Of a stretch of 64,000 nt of DNA, positions 1 to 8,634 are shown piece by piece. Source of the stretch: GCA-002050365 sp964237235 (GTDB lineage: Bacteria > Acidobacteriota > Blastocatellia > Pyrinomonadales > Pyrinomonadaceae). A program made the translations under genes and the position numbers. Within the stretch, counting starts at the first letter, position 1. Each line of letters begins with the position of its first letter. The stretch spans positions 1-64,000 of the forward strand of contig CAXSGY010000026.1 of the NCBI GenBank assembly GCA_964237235.1, written 5' to 3'. The notes below the pieces were generated by a model, which had not been told where the DNA came from, did not search any database, and saw nothing but the letters and a program-made list of their open reading frames with translations.

Positions 1-517
1 TGACTCCATCGCTTTTGGAAGTCGGAAGAGAAAAAATCTGCGCCAAACGGTCGAGACTCACTTTCGCACCGAATGCCCAGCATTCCCACTCGCACATCAA
101 ATCGTAAATCGGCTGACTGCGGTAACGGGCGAACGACAAATTAACGCTCGGTTTGATTCCGTAACGCCGCGAGCGCTTGAGAATAAACCGCATATCGAAA
201 TCGAAAATGTTGTGTCCGACTATGCGGTCACGCGCCGGATTGAATCCGCGCATCAGATTCCAAAATTCCGTGAGCATATTGGATTCATCAAGATCGAATT
301 GTTCATTCTCCGAATTCCAGCCCAATACTCCCGCCGTCGGGCGATTGTCCGATTGCTCATCGCTGTAGCCGATGCAAAGAATTCGTCCGAAGTCGCCATT
401 TAAAGCCGTCTTCAAAATGTCTTCCGGTTTGCCCGAAGTGCTTTGCGTTTGCATAAAAGCGGAATCTTCAACCGGAAGGGTTTCTATATCAATTGTTACC
501 GTTCTGCTATTTATCAT
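1..517 (-). CDS. PolB-like 3'-5' exonuclease (partial, runs off left edge)
   Basis: The minus-strand frame is open from an ATG at 517 to the window edge (about 172 codons), so the C-terminus is missing. Near the N-terminus is TIDIETLP, the D-x-E ExoI motif of DEDD exonucleases. About 90 residues later comes GHNIFDFDMRFI, which matches the ExoII motif. The later part (YDLMCEWE, then SLDRLAQ) fits the same predicted 3'-5' exonuclease PolB-like family. Such proteins trim DNA 3' ends and occur both in chromosomes and on mobile elements. The leader upstream of the ATG is purine-rich (GAGAG, GAAAG), a weak ribosome site. The family call is good; the cellular role is unknown. Confidence 0.8.
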   Translation of the reverse strand, partial: MINSRTVTIDIETLPVEDSAFMQTQSTSGKPEDILKTALNGDFGRILCIGYSDEQSDNRPTAGVLGWNSENEQFDLDESNMLTEFWNLMRGFNPARDRIVGHNIFDFDMRFILKRSRRYGIKPSVNLSFARYRSQPIYDLMCEWECWAFGAKVSLDRLAQIFSLPTSKSDGV

Positions 518-870
518 CTTTCTATTTTTCTCTCAAATCAAATTAGGCTTTTCGCCTGATACGCCTAATAGTGTGATTGAATTTTGCCAATAGTCATTTT
601 CTAAAAAAAAATCTGAAATTAATTTTAAATTTTTCGCTCTGGAAAGTATCAAAGAGAGTTTTACGCAGGATTGAAGAGAGGCTGATGACAAATTGAACCT
701 AAAACGGCGCGCGAATTAATAAAACAAACGCCGCACTTTTTGCTTGTCTAACATATTTATTTCAATCATTTTTATGAAACTATTATAACGCTTGCCCGCA
801 AATAAATTGCCAAATACCGAATAACCGCTCTAGCGGGTCGAGGAATTATCACTTTGATACGACAATCTAT
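518..870. other. Intergenic, no gene seen
   Basis: This is AT-rich sequence between the exonuclease start and the end of the metzincin-motif ORF. A short hairpin, AGGC-TTTTC-GCCT, lies near 545-557. I see no convincing coding frame, RNA gene or repeat. The promoter of the exonuclease should lie at the left end of this stretch. Confidence 0.5.
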
Positions 871-1278
871 TCAGGACGCATATAAGCTAGACTTTCTCAG
901 TTTTTCCACCAAATCTTCAACTATATCGCCGATTTGATACACAAATGACTCATCTTTAGGCTTTTCTTTATGATGGAAACCCAGAATGTGTATAAACTCA
1001 TGAGCGTAATGCGCGGCAAGATACTCAGGTTTATCGTTTTTTACCCAATTTGCAAGTTTTTGCGGGCAGATTGCCGTGATGTTGGTTCCGGCTCCATCTA
1101 CTCCTATGGTGCGTTTCCGGCAGGGTTTTCTCCACCATCGAGCCTCGTCCGAATCAGTTCTCAGCGTTCTGGCTCTCAGATCAACTACTTTGTCCTGTCC
1201 TCTCCTGACGTAAGTGGAATTTATAACAATTGTCCGGGACGGTTTCGCCCGGCAATGCACAGAGTTGTATTGTTCCAA
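871..1278 (-). CDS. Small protein with metzincin-type HExxHxxGxxH motif, possibly 5'-truncated
   Basis: The frame is 135 codons long from a TTG at 1278. It ends in a region with HEFIHILGFHH, which fits HExxHxxGxxH, the three-histidine zinc site of metzincin metallopeptidases. Nothing before it resembles a signal peptide. The TTG is preceded directly by an in-frame TGA, and no Shine-Dalgarno sequence is visible, so the start is doubtful. The IS3-family element begins only about 80 bp upstream of the TTG, so the ORF may be the 3' remnant of a longer protease gene. It could also be an intact small protein with an unusual start. The zinc motif is what the sequence shows; peptidase activity is inference. 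Confidence 0.45.
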   Translation of the reverse strand: MEQYNSVHCRAKPSRTIVINSTYVRRGQDKVVDLRARTLRTDSDEARWWRKPCRKRTIGVDGAGTNITAICPQKLANWVKNDKPEYLAAHYAHEFIHILGFHHKEKPKDESFVYQIGDIVEDLVEKLRKSSLYAS

Positions 1279-1348
1279 TCACCAACCATCACTAGTAGAT
1301 TTTTTTAATAAAAGATAATTCAAAAGATTTAATACAGAACTGAGACGG

Positions 1349-2273
1349 TCAAGCATTTCGGGACACGAAACTCTCGCTCCTATGTTTAATTTTCAACTCT
1401 TTTTCAAACTCCAGCGGACTTTTATACCCGATACCCGAATGAAGCCTGATTCGATTGTAGTAGCCTTCGATATAACTGAAGATTTCCGATCTGGCATCTT
1501 CGACCGATTCGAAAATCCCGTTTTCAACTAATTCCGCTTTGAATCTGGAAAAGAAACTTTCCGCCTGCGCGTTGTCGTAGCAGTTGCCGCGTCTGGACAT
1601 CGATTGCCGGAACCCGCCGATGAAAAGCAGTCTTCGATATTCGACTGCTGCATACTGGCTGCCTTGATCGCTATGAATAATCGCGCCTTTGCTGATCAAG
1701 CCACGTCTTCTTGCCGCGAGAAAAACATCAATGACAAGTTGTGCCGTCATTCGCTCAGAGACTTTCCAACTGATGATGCGCCGCGTGAACTTATCCTGTA
1801 AACACGCCAAGTAACAAAACCGTCCGTCCGTTAATCGCAGGTAAGTGATATCGCCGACTAGAACTTCACCTCTGCCCACGGGAGCGTTCGCCGCAATCTG
1901 CAAAAGATTCGCACAAACTGACAGCCCGTGTTTGGAATCAGTTGTCTGCGGCTTACGAGCGTGGTTGAATTGCCCGTAGATTTTCCCTCCGCATTATCTT
2001 CTGGACGACGGCGCGTCCGATTTTCAAGCTCGCCGCTATTCTTCTCGAACCGTAACGGCGACGATTAAAGTCAAAGCACTCTCTGATACGTGCGGCGCAG
2101 TTACTCAAAGGCGAATTTTCCGGATCGCGTTGGCGATTGGCGTAAAGGTAGTAACCGGAACGATTGACTTTCATCACCCGGCACAAAAGTTTGATCGAAT
2201 AGTCTTCTTTTTGACTGACAATAAACTGATACCTGGCTAACTTCCGCGCCCAAAGATGAGCGCCGCCTTTTTT
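1349..2273 (-). pseudogene. IS3-family transposase OrfB, frameshifted
   Basis: The OrfB frame enters from OrfA by a -1 shift at the A6G run and reads through YQFIVSQKEDYSIKLLCRVMKVNRSGYY (here split by residues: YQFIVSQKED, then CRVMKVNRSGYY), the usual N-terminal HTH_21 part. It stops at TAA at 1953-1955, after AIQPRS. The continuation KPQTTDSKHGL is in another frame, so one extra base (or two missing) lies near 1957. The downstream frame carries the DDE catalytic core: Asp in VGDITYL, Asp in HSDQGSQY and Glu in NAQAESFF. The C-terminus reads through the inverted repeat. An intact OrfB would be about 280 residues. The internal break makes this a pseudogene unless there is a base-call error. 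Confidence 0.8.
1361..1375 (+). repeat. IS3-family left inverted repeat
   Basis: GGACACGAAACTCTC is an exact inverted match to 2500-2514. It lies inside the C-terminal coding frame of OrfB, whose stop codon (1349) falls outside the element. Confidence 0.85.
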
Positions 2274-2488
2274 AGAATATCGCGCTCCATTTCTACTTCG
2301 CGCAATCTCTTTTTAAGCTCTAAATTCTCTTTTTCGACATCTGAACTTAAATTAATCCGAACCTTCTTCCACTTATGAAGCAGCGATTCAGCAACGCCCA
2401 ATTCACGCGCCACCGACACGACCGACTGACCGTCTAAAATCTTCTTGACCGCCTGCTGTTTAAACTCATCATCATACTTTCGCATCAT
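2237..2488 (-). CDS. IS3-family transposase OrfA
   Basis: This 83-residue protein has an N-terminal helix-turn-helix (DDEFKQQAVKKILDG, then SVARELGVAESLLHKW). A leucine-rich coiled coil follows (ENLELKKRLREVEMERDILKK in outline) and would mediate dimerisation. That arrangement is the standard OrfA layout. The frame ends in FGRGS, just past an A6G run that would permit the -1 shift into OrfB. The start ATG at 2488 lies 12 bp inside the right inverted repeat. OrfA itself appears intact although the partner OrfB is broken. Confidence 0.85.
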   Translation of the reverse strand: MMRKYDDEFKQQAVKKILDGQSVVSVARELGVAESLLHKWKKVRINLSSDVEKENLELKKRLREVEMERDILKKAALIFGRGS

Positions 2489-2499
2489 CTCATTTTACT

Positions 2500-2514
2500 G
2501 AGAGTTTCGTGTCC
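2500..2514 (-). repeat. IS3-family right inverted repeat
   Basis: This is the complement of the 15-bp repeat at 1361-1375. It sits 12 bp upstream of the OrfA start and marks the outer end of the element. Confidence 0.85.
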
Positions 2515-2654
2515 TGTTAATTAAACCACCTCAGAACCCTTTGACCAAATCTGATGGAAATCTAAGTTAAAGTTGATCCAACGATTAATGAAATATCATG
2601 AGCTGAATTATCCAGAGCTTTGTAAATTACAAATTCAGTGAGCGGAATACCGAA

Positions 2655-5036
2655 TTAAACCTCTAGGTTCAATGACGGCCACCATCCCTTGCCGACGGTA
2701 AAACGATGCCGGTTCTTTGCCCGATCACTGACTTTTAACAAAGCATCCCATTCCTTCCCGATTTCCAGAAGCAATGTTGTATTAAAATCTCTTCCTTTAG
2801 CTTGTTTGAGAAGATTGATTTTCGTCTGGCAAATCAAAAAAGTTGGATACCAGGTGCGACCGCTATTGAGCTTTCCTTCTGTCTTGCCCTGTTTTTTCAG
2901 ATCCGCCCGGTAAGCTTCAATATCAGGAAAGTACTTTCCGTACAACTCGCCCCCAAGCGTGTAGATGTCAGCTTTTAATTGATTGCGGAAAGCTTCCTGC
3001 CAGGTTTTACCGGTCACGGCATCGAACTCCTGCTCCTCCAAAAAGACGTTTCCGAGCAGCGCGATGCGCCAGAATTCGGGGTCGCCTTTTTTCTCATTGA
3101 TCAGATTTATGATGGCGTTTTTGACCGATTCGGGACGTTTGCTCGCCGTTACCAGATCGAGAGTCTTGAGAATCAGCAGAAAATTCATCCATTTGACGGA
3201 CGATTCGGCTTTTAATTTTCTATATACTCCATCGCTGAAAATCCGAAGGTGAAGAAATTCCACCAGGTCTTTGAGTTCTAAAAATAAATCGCGGGCAAAT
3301 ATTTTACTATTGACAGTGTCGGCATCAGACAGCCATTTAATAAAAGGGATCAGGTTGTAAAATCTAACCCGTTCGTTCTCCAGTAGCCGTCCCAGTCCCG
3401 TTTTAATTAATTTAATGTCCCCAAGCTGAATCTCAATCGACCGCTGGGCTTTTTTCGAGGATTTCGTGACGGGTAAATCCACCACAAATTGATTGATCAG
3501 AGTGGAATTCAAATTCATTAGAATGATTTCCCTTAACTTTCCATATTTATCCCTCCCAATTTCCCGAATTAGAAATTCCTGCATCGACGGGTGGTAAAAA
3601 TCGACTTGTTCGATTTGCTGATTTTTGGTGAGCCGTATGATAGCTCCATCCAATTCATCAAACTCATCAATGGTGGATGAGAGGTTATTGATACTTAGAT
3701 CATCACGTATCTGCGCGTATTTCTTCTGCACATCAGGGTAATCGTTTTCCATCGCGCAAAGCACCGACACGACTGCCGCCTGACTATTCGGTTTCAGATT
3801 GTCGAAAATGTTTTTCAAATACTCATCCGGTCGCTGCAGGTGTTCAAATAACTGTTCGACCGCCCCGCCGCTGTCGAATGACGATGGATTGCCAAAAAAA
3901 GCGCGAATGGTTTCAGGCGAGAAATTTTGATGAGCGACGATCTGTTCCTCTCGGTCCAGAATATTTTCTTGGTCTGCCGTCGCCAATTTTGATAACCGGC
4001 AATACCTGTCAAGAATCGCTCCCTTTTCAGCGGCGCTGAGTTTCTCACTTTCAATCGTAGTCTTCGGCAGAAAATCGGGTTTACAATTCTTGGCGCGATT
4101 TTTAAAGGCTTTGTAAATATTTTCGCGGCTTGAGAATATAAATTTGTGTTCCGGATCCGCGAGATTAAAGATCGTCTCTAATTTGCGATCCCAATCGTCC
4201 GCATCAGGATACGAAAGAGCGTGCGCGCCGAAGGCATCATCGCAAACGAAAATCTGTTTTTTATCCGCGATATAAAACATCTCCACTTCATCGGGATCCT
4301 CAATTCTGATGGCTTCGTAGCCTTCATTTCCGACGTAGTAGAGGGTGATCATTTCAGCATTAAAAGTTTTCCCGCTCTTCGGCGGACCGGTCAAAATAAT
4401 AATGTTATATGTTTCCAGACTCTTGACAGCCGTCTCGGTTTGCCCGGTATGAACAAATGCCTCTCTTTTTTCGGCGACACTTTTAAGCCAGCCCTTAGTT
4501 CGCGTGTGAGTGATTTTTTGAAAGGGATGATTGAATAAAAGTTCGAAATCCGGGTGATTGAGAATGTTCGGGAATTGCCATATTATTTCAGGCGTTTTCT
4601 TGAGAATCAGCTCAAAATTCATGTACGAGATCAGACCGAAATTGGCGCAGACTCCCGGATTATGTTCGATAAACTGATCGAATATCTGCTGGAGTTCGTC
4701 AAAAAGGTCGCCCGTAATGGTGATGTTCGTAATTAAAATGTAATTGTCGGCTCGCTGGCGGTTAGTAACAAAGACTTTTTCCAACTCTTTCTCCAAATCG
4801 CTTTTTAACTTGCTGCGCGCAGGTCCGATGTCTCCTGATTTATGTTTACATTGAAAAATCCATTTGCCCGTTAAATCGGTTCGGAATTCTTTCGATTTTC
4901 CGGTATAAATCATTTCCCGTCCTTTATCACTGCCGCCGTCAATATATTGAATGTCGGGTGAAACCATTTCGGTTAAGCACTTCAGGCTAAGAACCTCGAA
5001 TTGCTGCCAGTGGAGTTCTGCCAAGTGATATTTCAT
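2655..5036 (-). CDS. Restriction-endonuclease-like domain fused to STAND-type P-loop NTPase
   Basis: This 793-residue protein has two parts. Residues about 8-70 look like a PD-(D/E)xK nuclease of the Mrr-like type: Glu14 in the first helix, DGGSDKGRE around residues 33-41, and the QCKHK strand at 62-66 carrying the catalytic Lys. Residues 217-224 are a Walker A motif, GPPKSGKT, with Walker B FVCDDAFG around 263-270. A sensor-like FSSRENIY and a long helical C-terminal region follow. This nuclease plus nSTAND-type NTPase layout is typical of anti-phage defence proteins, in which the C-terminal half senses an invader and the nuclease acts on DNA. It is the last gene of a minus-strand run that starts at umuD, 42 bp after the preceding gene. 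The architecture is seen; defence activity and trigger are inferred. Confidence 0.75.
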   Translation of the reverse strand: MKYHLAELHWQQFEVLSLKCLTEMVSPDIQYIDGGSDKGREMIYTGKSKEFRTDLTGKWIFQCKHKSGDIGPARSKLKSDLEKELEKVFVTNRQRADNYILITNITITGDLFDELQQIFDQFIEHNPGVCANFGLISYMNFELILKKTPEIIWQFPNILNHPDFELLFNHPFQKITHTRTKGWLKSVAEKREAFVHTGQTETAVKSLETYNIIILTGPPKSGKTFNAEMITLYYVGNEGYEAIRIEDPDEVEMFYIADKKQIFVCDDAFGAHALSYPDADDWDRKLETIFNLADPEHKFIFSSRENIYKAFKNRAKNCKPDFLPKTTIESEKLSAAEKGAILDRYCRLSKLATADQENILDREEQIVAHQNFSPETIRAFFGNPSSFDSGGAVEQLFEHLQRPDEYLKNIFDNLKPNSQAAVVSVLCAMENDYPDVQKKYAQIRDDLSINNLSSTIDEFDELDGAIIRLTKNQQIEQVDFYHPSMQEFLIREIGRDKYGKLREIILMNLNSTLINQFVVDLPVTKSSKKAQRSIEIQLGDIKLIKTGLGRLLENERVRFYNLIPFIKWLSDADTVNSKIFARDLFLELKDLVEFLHLRIFSDGVYRKLKAESSVKWMNFLLILKTLDLVTASKRPESVKNAIINLINEKKGDPEFWRIALLGNVFLEEQEFDAVTGKTWQEAFRNQLKADIYTLGGELYGKYFPDIEAYRADLKKQGKTEGKLNSGRTWYPTFLICQTKINLLKQAKGRDFNTTLLLEIGKEWDALLKVSDRAKNRHRFTVGKGWWPSLNLEV

Positions 5037-5078
5037 AAATTAATTTGTTTGCTAGGAAGATCCGAAAATGGATAAAAC

Positions 5079-5888
5079 TCACCCGATGCCAAGATTCTCT
5101 GTCTGCCGTTTCTGATCGTTAAATTCATCCTGGGAGCGATCCGACGATGAAGGCTGATCGATATAGCGCAACAGCAGTTTCCCCAGTTGCGAGACGCTGA
5201 CCGACTGCGTCTTGAGGATTCCCGTCGTCTCGTCGAGCTCCGGCATTTTTCCGGCTGCCGGCTCGATAAATTGTCGCTTCAGCAAACCGAGTTCGTGCAA
5301 TTTAGCGATATAACTGGCGCGCAAAGCTCGTTTATCGTGCGCTTCGAGCGGACTTCCGATGGCTGCCTTGACCGGCTCCATGACCGCGCGGTGGCAATCC
5401 ATAAAAGCCGTTCGTTCGTGAGGTCGGAGCGATTCGTAGCGAAGAAAAATAATCTCGGCATCGTTTAATTCGCCGAACAGCGAGATAATCTTTTTCTCCT
5501 GAATCAAATCGAATTCTTCGCTCGTCAAACTGTTTTTCAAAAAAGACGCGATATATTCGCGCCGTTCCTCGGAGACGGCGCGCGCGGCTTGGGGAAGAGC
5601 ATCCTGCAGCAGTTCGATGAATTTCTCCGATGATATTTTCTGCCGCAGAAAATCTTCTTCCAAATGACCGATCTGCTCAGCGAACAAACCGAGCGTGGCG
5701 ATGACGCGATCCATTCGCTGGTTGGGAATCAAAACGGTAATCGCTTCCTGCAAAATCGAGCCGACTCCGGGAACGATGCCGAGCCCCGCCTTTAAAACAA
5801 TCGCCGCGCGGTCGGCGGTATTCTCATTCAAGTCGATTTCACTCAATTCGTGATTGATGCTGAGTGCTTTTCTTTCTTCTTCGTTCAT
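5079..5888 (-). CDS. Unknown 269-aa helical protein with Gly-rich hydrophobic N-terminal segment
   Basis: I do not recognise a named family. After an acidic N-terminus comes a hydrophobic, glycine-spaced segment (AGLGIVPGVGSILQEA, residues about 33-48) that could insert in or lie on a membrane. The rest is strongly helical and charged, with SEERREYIASFLKN and LFGELNDAEIIFLR among its features. A proline/serine-rich tail ends the protein. Proteins of this general look occur beside STAND or nuclease genes in defence loci, and here it sits 42 bp upstream of the nuclease-NTPase gene. It may be a partner or membrane-acting effector. That idea rests on position and the hydrophobic segment only. Confidence 0.6.
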   Translation of the reverse strand: MNEEERKALSINHELSEIDLNENTADRAAIVLKAGLGIVPGVGSILQEAITVLIPNQRMDRVIATLGLFAEQIGHLEEDFLRQKISSEKFIELLQDALPQAARAVSEERREYIASFLKNSLTSEEFDLIQEKKIISLFGELNDAEIIFLRYESLRPHERTAFMDCHRAVMEPVKAAIGSPLEAHDKRALRASYIAKLHELGLLKRQFIEPAAGKMPELDETTGILKTQSVSVSQLGKLLLRYIDQPSSSDRSQDEFNDQKRQTENLGIG

Positions 5889-5936
5889 AAAGTAATTTGC
5901 CTCACGGGGCTTTCAAATTTTATCAAAAATTCTATT

Positions 5937-7028
5937 TTAAGCGGCGATATCCGGCGATACTTTCGCTCTTTCGCGTTCCTCTTCAAGTGCCGCCAACTCC
6001 GACGGCAGGGCTTCTTCGGTCTGAGAACCGTGCCGCACAAAGATCTGGTCTTCGCGCACTTTCTTTTTATCGCCGAAGGATTTAGACGGTCGATACGGCA
6101 GTTTAGTGCGGTCGCGACTGACGGTAATCACACCGATTTCGCCAAGGTCGCGGTAGGGCATCTTTTCGTATTTGACCTCGACGACCGGAACCGTATAGGC
6201 GGCGAGAATCTGCTCGATAATGTTCTGGCTGATCACGGTGTCGGGCGGCGCGTGATAACGATGCGTTTTATCATCGAAACCGATGATCAGCAGGCGCGTG
6301 CCACTCGCCTGCGTGTTGACCAGCCCCAGAATATCCTTGATGAACTCGGCTTTGCGGTCCTTCGTGTCGAGATAAAGCTCGCGTTTGAATTCGACGCTCG
6401 TCGTCTCGCCGTCATCGAGCAGCCGGTCGAAGTAATCCGCGTTGACGATTCGCGCCCGGTATCGATCCCACACCAGACCGCAGTAAGTGGCGCGAACTTC
6501 GTCCGGGTAATCTCCGCCGTCCCAGAAAACCATTTTTCGGTTTTTGAGAACCTGCATCATCTCTACCACGTCGGCTTCGCTTAAATTCGGGTTCGCTTCC
6601 GCCATTTCGCTCCAGACTCCGCCGACGGAAATATCCTGCGTGACGGCGAACCGTTCAAGGCAGATTTCGCTGTCTCGATTGACAATGCGGAGTGCCGCCG
6701 CGACATCCGCCGGCAGCTCGGTTCGGCAAATTGCCTTGTGCAGCGCGAAAAGGTCTTCGGAGGCGGCGCGCCCGTTGCGGTTTAATTTGCTGAAAGAGTC
6801 GTTGATGTCGTCGATCAAATTGATTTTGGCGAGATCGAACATGGCTTCGAAAAATATATCCTCGAACTCCGCCTCCAGCATCATTTGATGAACTTCACCG
6901 TAATCGTCACCCAGAACGAACTTCTCCAGGCGGTCTTCATCAATGCCGTGTTCCCGGTGATAATTATCTGCGCGGCAGAGCCGTCCGAAACCGGTCAGTA
7001 TCTTTTCGCACCATTCGATATAATCCAT
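5937..7028 (-). CDS. AlbA_2 (Schlafen-type) domain protein
   Basis: This 363-residue protein has a helical, acidic N-terminal half of unknown role and a C-terminal AlbA_2 domain. The domain signature runs from TTSVEFKREL, through AEFIKDILGLVNT and LLIIGFDDKTH, to a strand-rich end with IFVRHGSQTEEA. AlbA_2 domains bind nucleic acid or nucleotides. They are found in transcription regulators and in prokaryotic Schlafen-like defence proteins. A GGAAAT sequence lies about 11 nt before the ATG. The gene lies 6 bp after a small ORF and 48 bp before the helical 269-aa protein, so co-transcription is likely. The domain call is firm; the biological role is open. Confidence 0.75.
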   Translation of the reverse strand: MDYIEWCEKILTGFGRLCRADNYHREHGIDEDRLEKFVLGDDYGEVHQMMLEAEFEDIFFEAMFDLAKINLIDDINDSFSKLNRNGRAASEDLFALHKAICRTELPADVAAALRIVNRDSEICLERFAVTQDISVGGVWSEMAEANPNLSEADVVEMMQVLKNRKMVFWDGGDYPDEVRATYCGLVWDRYRARIVNADYFDRLLDDGETTSVEFKRELYLDTKDRKAEFIKDILGLVNTQASGTRLLIIGFDDKTHRYHAPPDTVISQNIIEQILAAYTVPVVEVKYEKMPYRDLGEIGVITVSRDRTKLPYRPSKSFGDKKKVREDQIFVRHGSQTEEALPSELAALEEERERAKVSPDIAA

Positions 7029-7034
7029 AATCGT

Positions 7035-7268
7035 TCATTTCCCTTTCAAGTTTTTCAAATAATTGATTAAATCCGTCGCGCCGTCTTTCGATAATTCTTC
7101 AACCGGCACTTCATAGAGCGACCGGCTCGCCTGATCCGCGTCTACTTCCAATTCACCGGACAGTTTCGCTACCGTTCGATACTGTTCGGCGGAGATTAAA
7201 TCGGCGGGATTCTCCGCGACGGCGATTTCTCCGTTCGTCGCTAGTGGCGGAGTCTGTTTATTTTGCAT
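7035..7268 (-). CDS. Small protein, recombination-protein-tail-like
   Basis: The protein has 77 residues from ATG 7268, four bases after the umuC stop. An in-frame ATG at 7295 would add nine residues overlapping umuC. The C-terminal part (SAEQYRTVAKL, then ELSKDGATDLINYLKNL) resembles the short C-terminal helical motif seen in some single-strand annealing proteins, where a Q-x3-I...LS...A..LI..L pattern recurs. No catalytic motif is visible. Its place between umuC and the AlbA_2 gene, with gaps of 4 and 6 bp, argues for translation from the same transcript. The similarity is weak, so function is not assigned. Confidence 0.55.
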   Translation of the reverse strand: MQNKQTPPLATNGEIAVAENPADLISAEQYRTVAKLSGELEVDADQASRSLYEVPVEELSKDGATDLINYLKNLKGK

Positions 7269-7272
7269 AAAT

Positions 7273-8547
7273 CTATTTAATTCTGATGATTTCATCGATT
7301 CTGGTCGTATAGCGCGGGCTTAAACGATCTCTTTTCATCTGCCACGCGCCTTTTTTGGCTGAAGCCAGGTGCACCGTGTGCCGCCCGTACTTTTTATTGA
7401 TTTCATCCATCGCCCGGTTGATTCGGTCGAGCTTCTCTTTGTGCGGGTCGGTGTCATAAAGGCGATTGGTAATGCCCTCGTTCGGTATTAATCCGAGTAA
7501 ATTTATCTCCGCCTTGCGGTATGAGCAACCGGCGCGATAAACGCGCTCAAAACAGTTTCTGACCCACTCCTGCAATTCAAAGATATTATCCGACGGATAA
7601 TTCGATTGGTAGCTGTAGGAGTTGCCATAGTAATTCTCCGGCTGAAACGGATTCGTCTGGATGAAAACCGTCACGGCACGCGCCGAAAGCCGGTGCTTTC
7701 TGATTTTCGTGACCGCCGTTTCCAGGTGACACGAGACGGCATGATACAGCTCGTTGTAATTTTCAACCGGCTGGCTGAAGCTTCCAGAGGAAGTAACATT
7801 CTTCTTTGGCGGAGGTTCTAATTCGAGCGGATAACACCGCTGACCGCGCAGCTCCAATAAAGTTCTGCCGCCTTTGACGGTCAGCATTTTTTTGACGATC
7901 CGCAAATCGAGGTTTTTGAAGTCGAGCGCGCTTCTGACACCGTAGGGCGCTAGTTTTTCGACGGTGCGCTTTCCGATTTCCCAGACATCGCCGACTTGGG
8001 TTCTCTCCAGCGCGATGTCCGTATAGGGCGATTTGTAGAGATCCAGTACGCCTTTGGCTTTTTCTGATTTTTTGGCGATCCGGTTAGCGATTTTGGCGAG
8101 CGTTTTGGTTTCGGCGATGCCGACGCCGACGGGAATGTTTAGCCACTTAAAGATCTTCTCCTGGATTTCTCTGCCGACATAATCGAAGCCCTTCTTTGTC
8201 TCGTTTAATCCCAGAAAAGCTTCATCTACCGAATAGATTTCCACTTCCGGCGAAAACGTCTCGTAAAGCGTCATCGCCCGCTCTGACAGATCGCCGTAAA
8301 GTTCGTAATTCGAAGAATAAATTTTGGCGTTGTTTTTTTCCAAAACGCGCTCGCATTCAAACAAAGGCGCGCCCATCCGCACGCCGAGGGCTTTGACCTC
8401 GTTCGAACGGGAGATCACGCACCCGTCGTTATTGGAAAGCACGGCGACCGGCTTACCTAAAAGCTTCGGATCGAAAGCGCGTTCGCAGGAAACATAAAAA
8501 TTGTTAAAATCGGCAAGGGCGATAGCCGCCGAATCTTTGAGTTTCAT
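7273..8547 (-). CDS. umuC: Y-family DNA polymerase V catalytic subunit UmuC
   Basis: This is the error-prone translesion polymerase subunit. ATG 8547 is chosen because a GGAGG lies 2-7 bases upstream; an in-frame ATG at 8607 has none. That gives 424 residues, normal for UmuC. Motifs seen are DFNNFYVSCERAF (first catalytic Asp), NNDGCVISRSNEVK, YSSNYELYGDLSERAM and YSVDEAFL, which carries the paired Asp-Glu. GVGIAETKTLAKIANRIAK marks the palm/thumb region. The C-terminal part matches the UmuC-specific little-finger region. The gene lies 87 bp after umuD and heads the defence-like genes behind it. It is expected to be damage-inducible, as umuDC operons are. Confidence 0.93.
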   Translation of the reverse strand: MKLKDSAAIALADFNNFYVSCERAFDPKLLGKPVAVLSNNDGCVISRSNEVKALGVRMGAPLFECERVLEKNNAKIYSSNYELYGDLSERAMTLYETFSPEVEIYSVDEAFLGLNETKKGFDYVGREIQEKIFKWLNIPVGVGIAETKTLAKIANRIAKKSEKAKGVLDLYKSPYTDIALERTQVGDVWEIGKRTVEKLAPYGVRSALDFKNLDLRIVKKMLTVKGGRTLLELRGQRCYPLELEPPPKKNVTSSGSFSQPVENYNELYHAVSCHLETAVTKIRKHRLSARAVTVFIQTNPFQPENYYGNSYSYQSNYPSDNIFELQEWVRNCFERVYRAGCSYRKAEINLLGLIPNEGITNRLYDTDPHKEKLDRINRAMDEINKKYGRHTVHLASAKKGAWQMKRDRLSPRYTTRIDEIIRIK

Positions 8548-8634
8548 AACCTCCGTCAAACCCGATAAAAATGCGTTCTCAAATTCGTCGTAAAATCGAA
8601 ATACCACAAAAAAGCCGGCTCGTTTTTTGAGTTT

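Larger units (their letters stand above)
1361..2514 (-). mobile_element. IS3-family insertion sequence, 1154 bp, transposase frame broken
   Basis: The element is bounded by a perfect 15-bp inverted repeat: GGACACGAAACTCTC at 1361-1375 and its complement at 2500-2514. It encodes an OrfA with helix-turn-helix and an OrfB with the DDE core, both on the minus strand. A candidate A6G slippery site (about 2267-2273) would allow the -1 frameshift that normally makes OrfAB. OrfB has a second, non-canonical frame break near 1957, so the copy is probably dead. I found no clear target duplication: the flanks read TTTCG before and TGTTA after the repeats. Confidence 0.85.

Noticed and set aside
1341..2520. 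Target-site duplication of the IS3-family element
   Set aside because: The bases outside the inverted repeats (TTTCG left, TGTTA right) do not match, so no duplication can be claimed.
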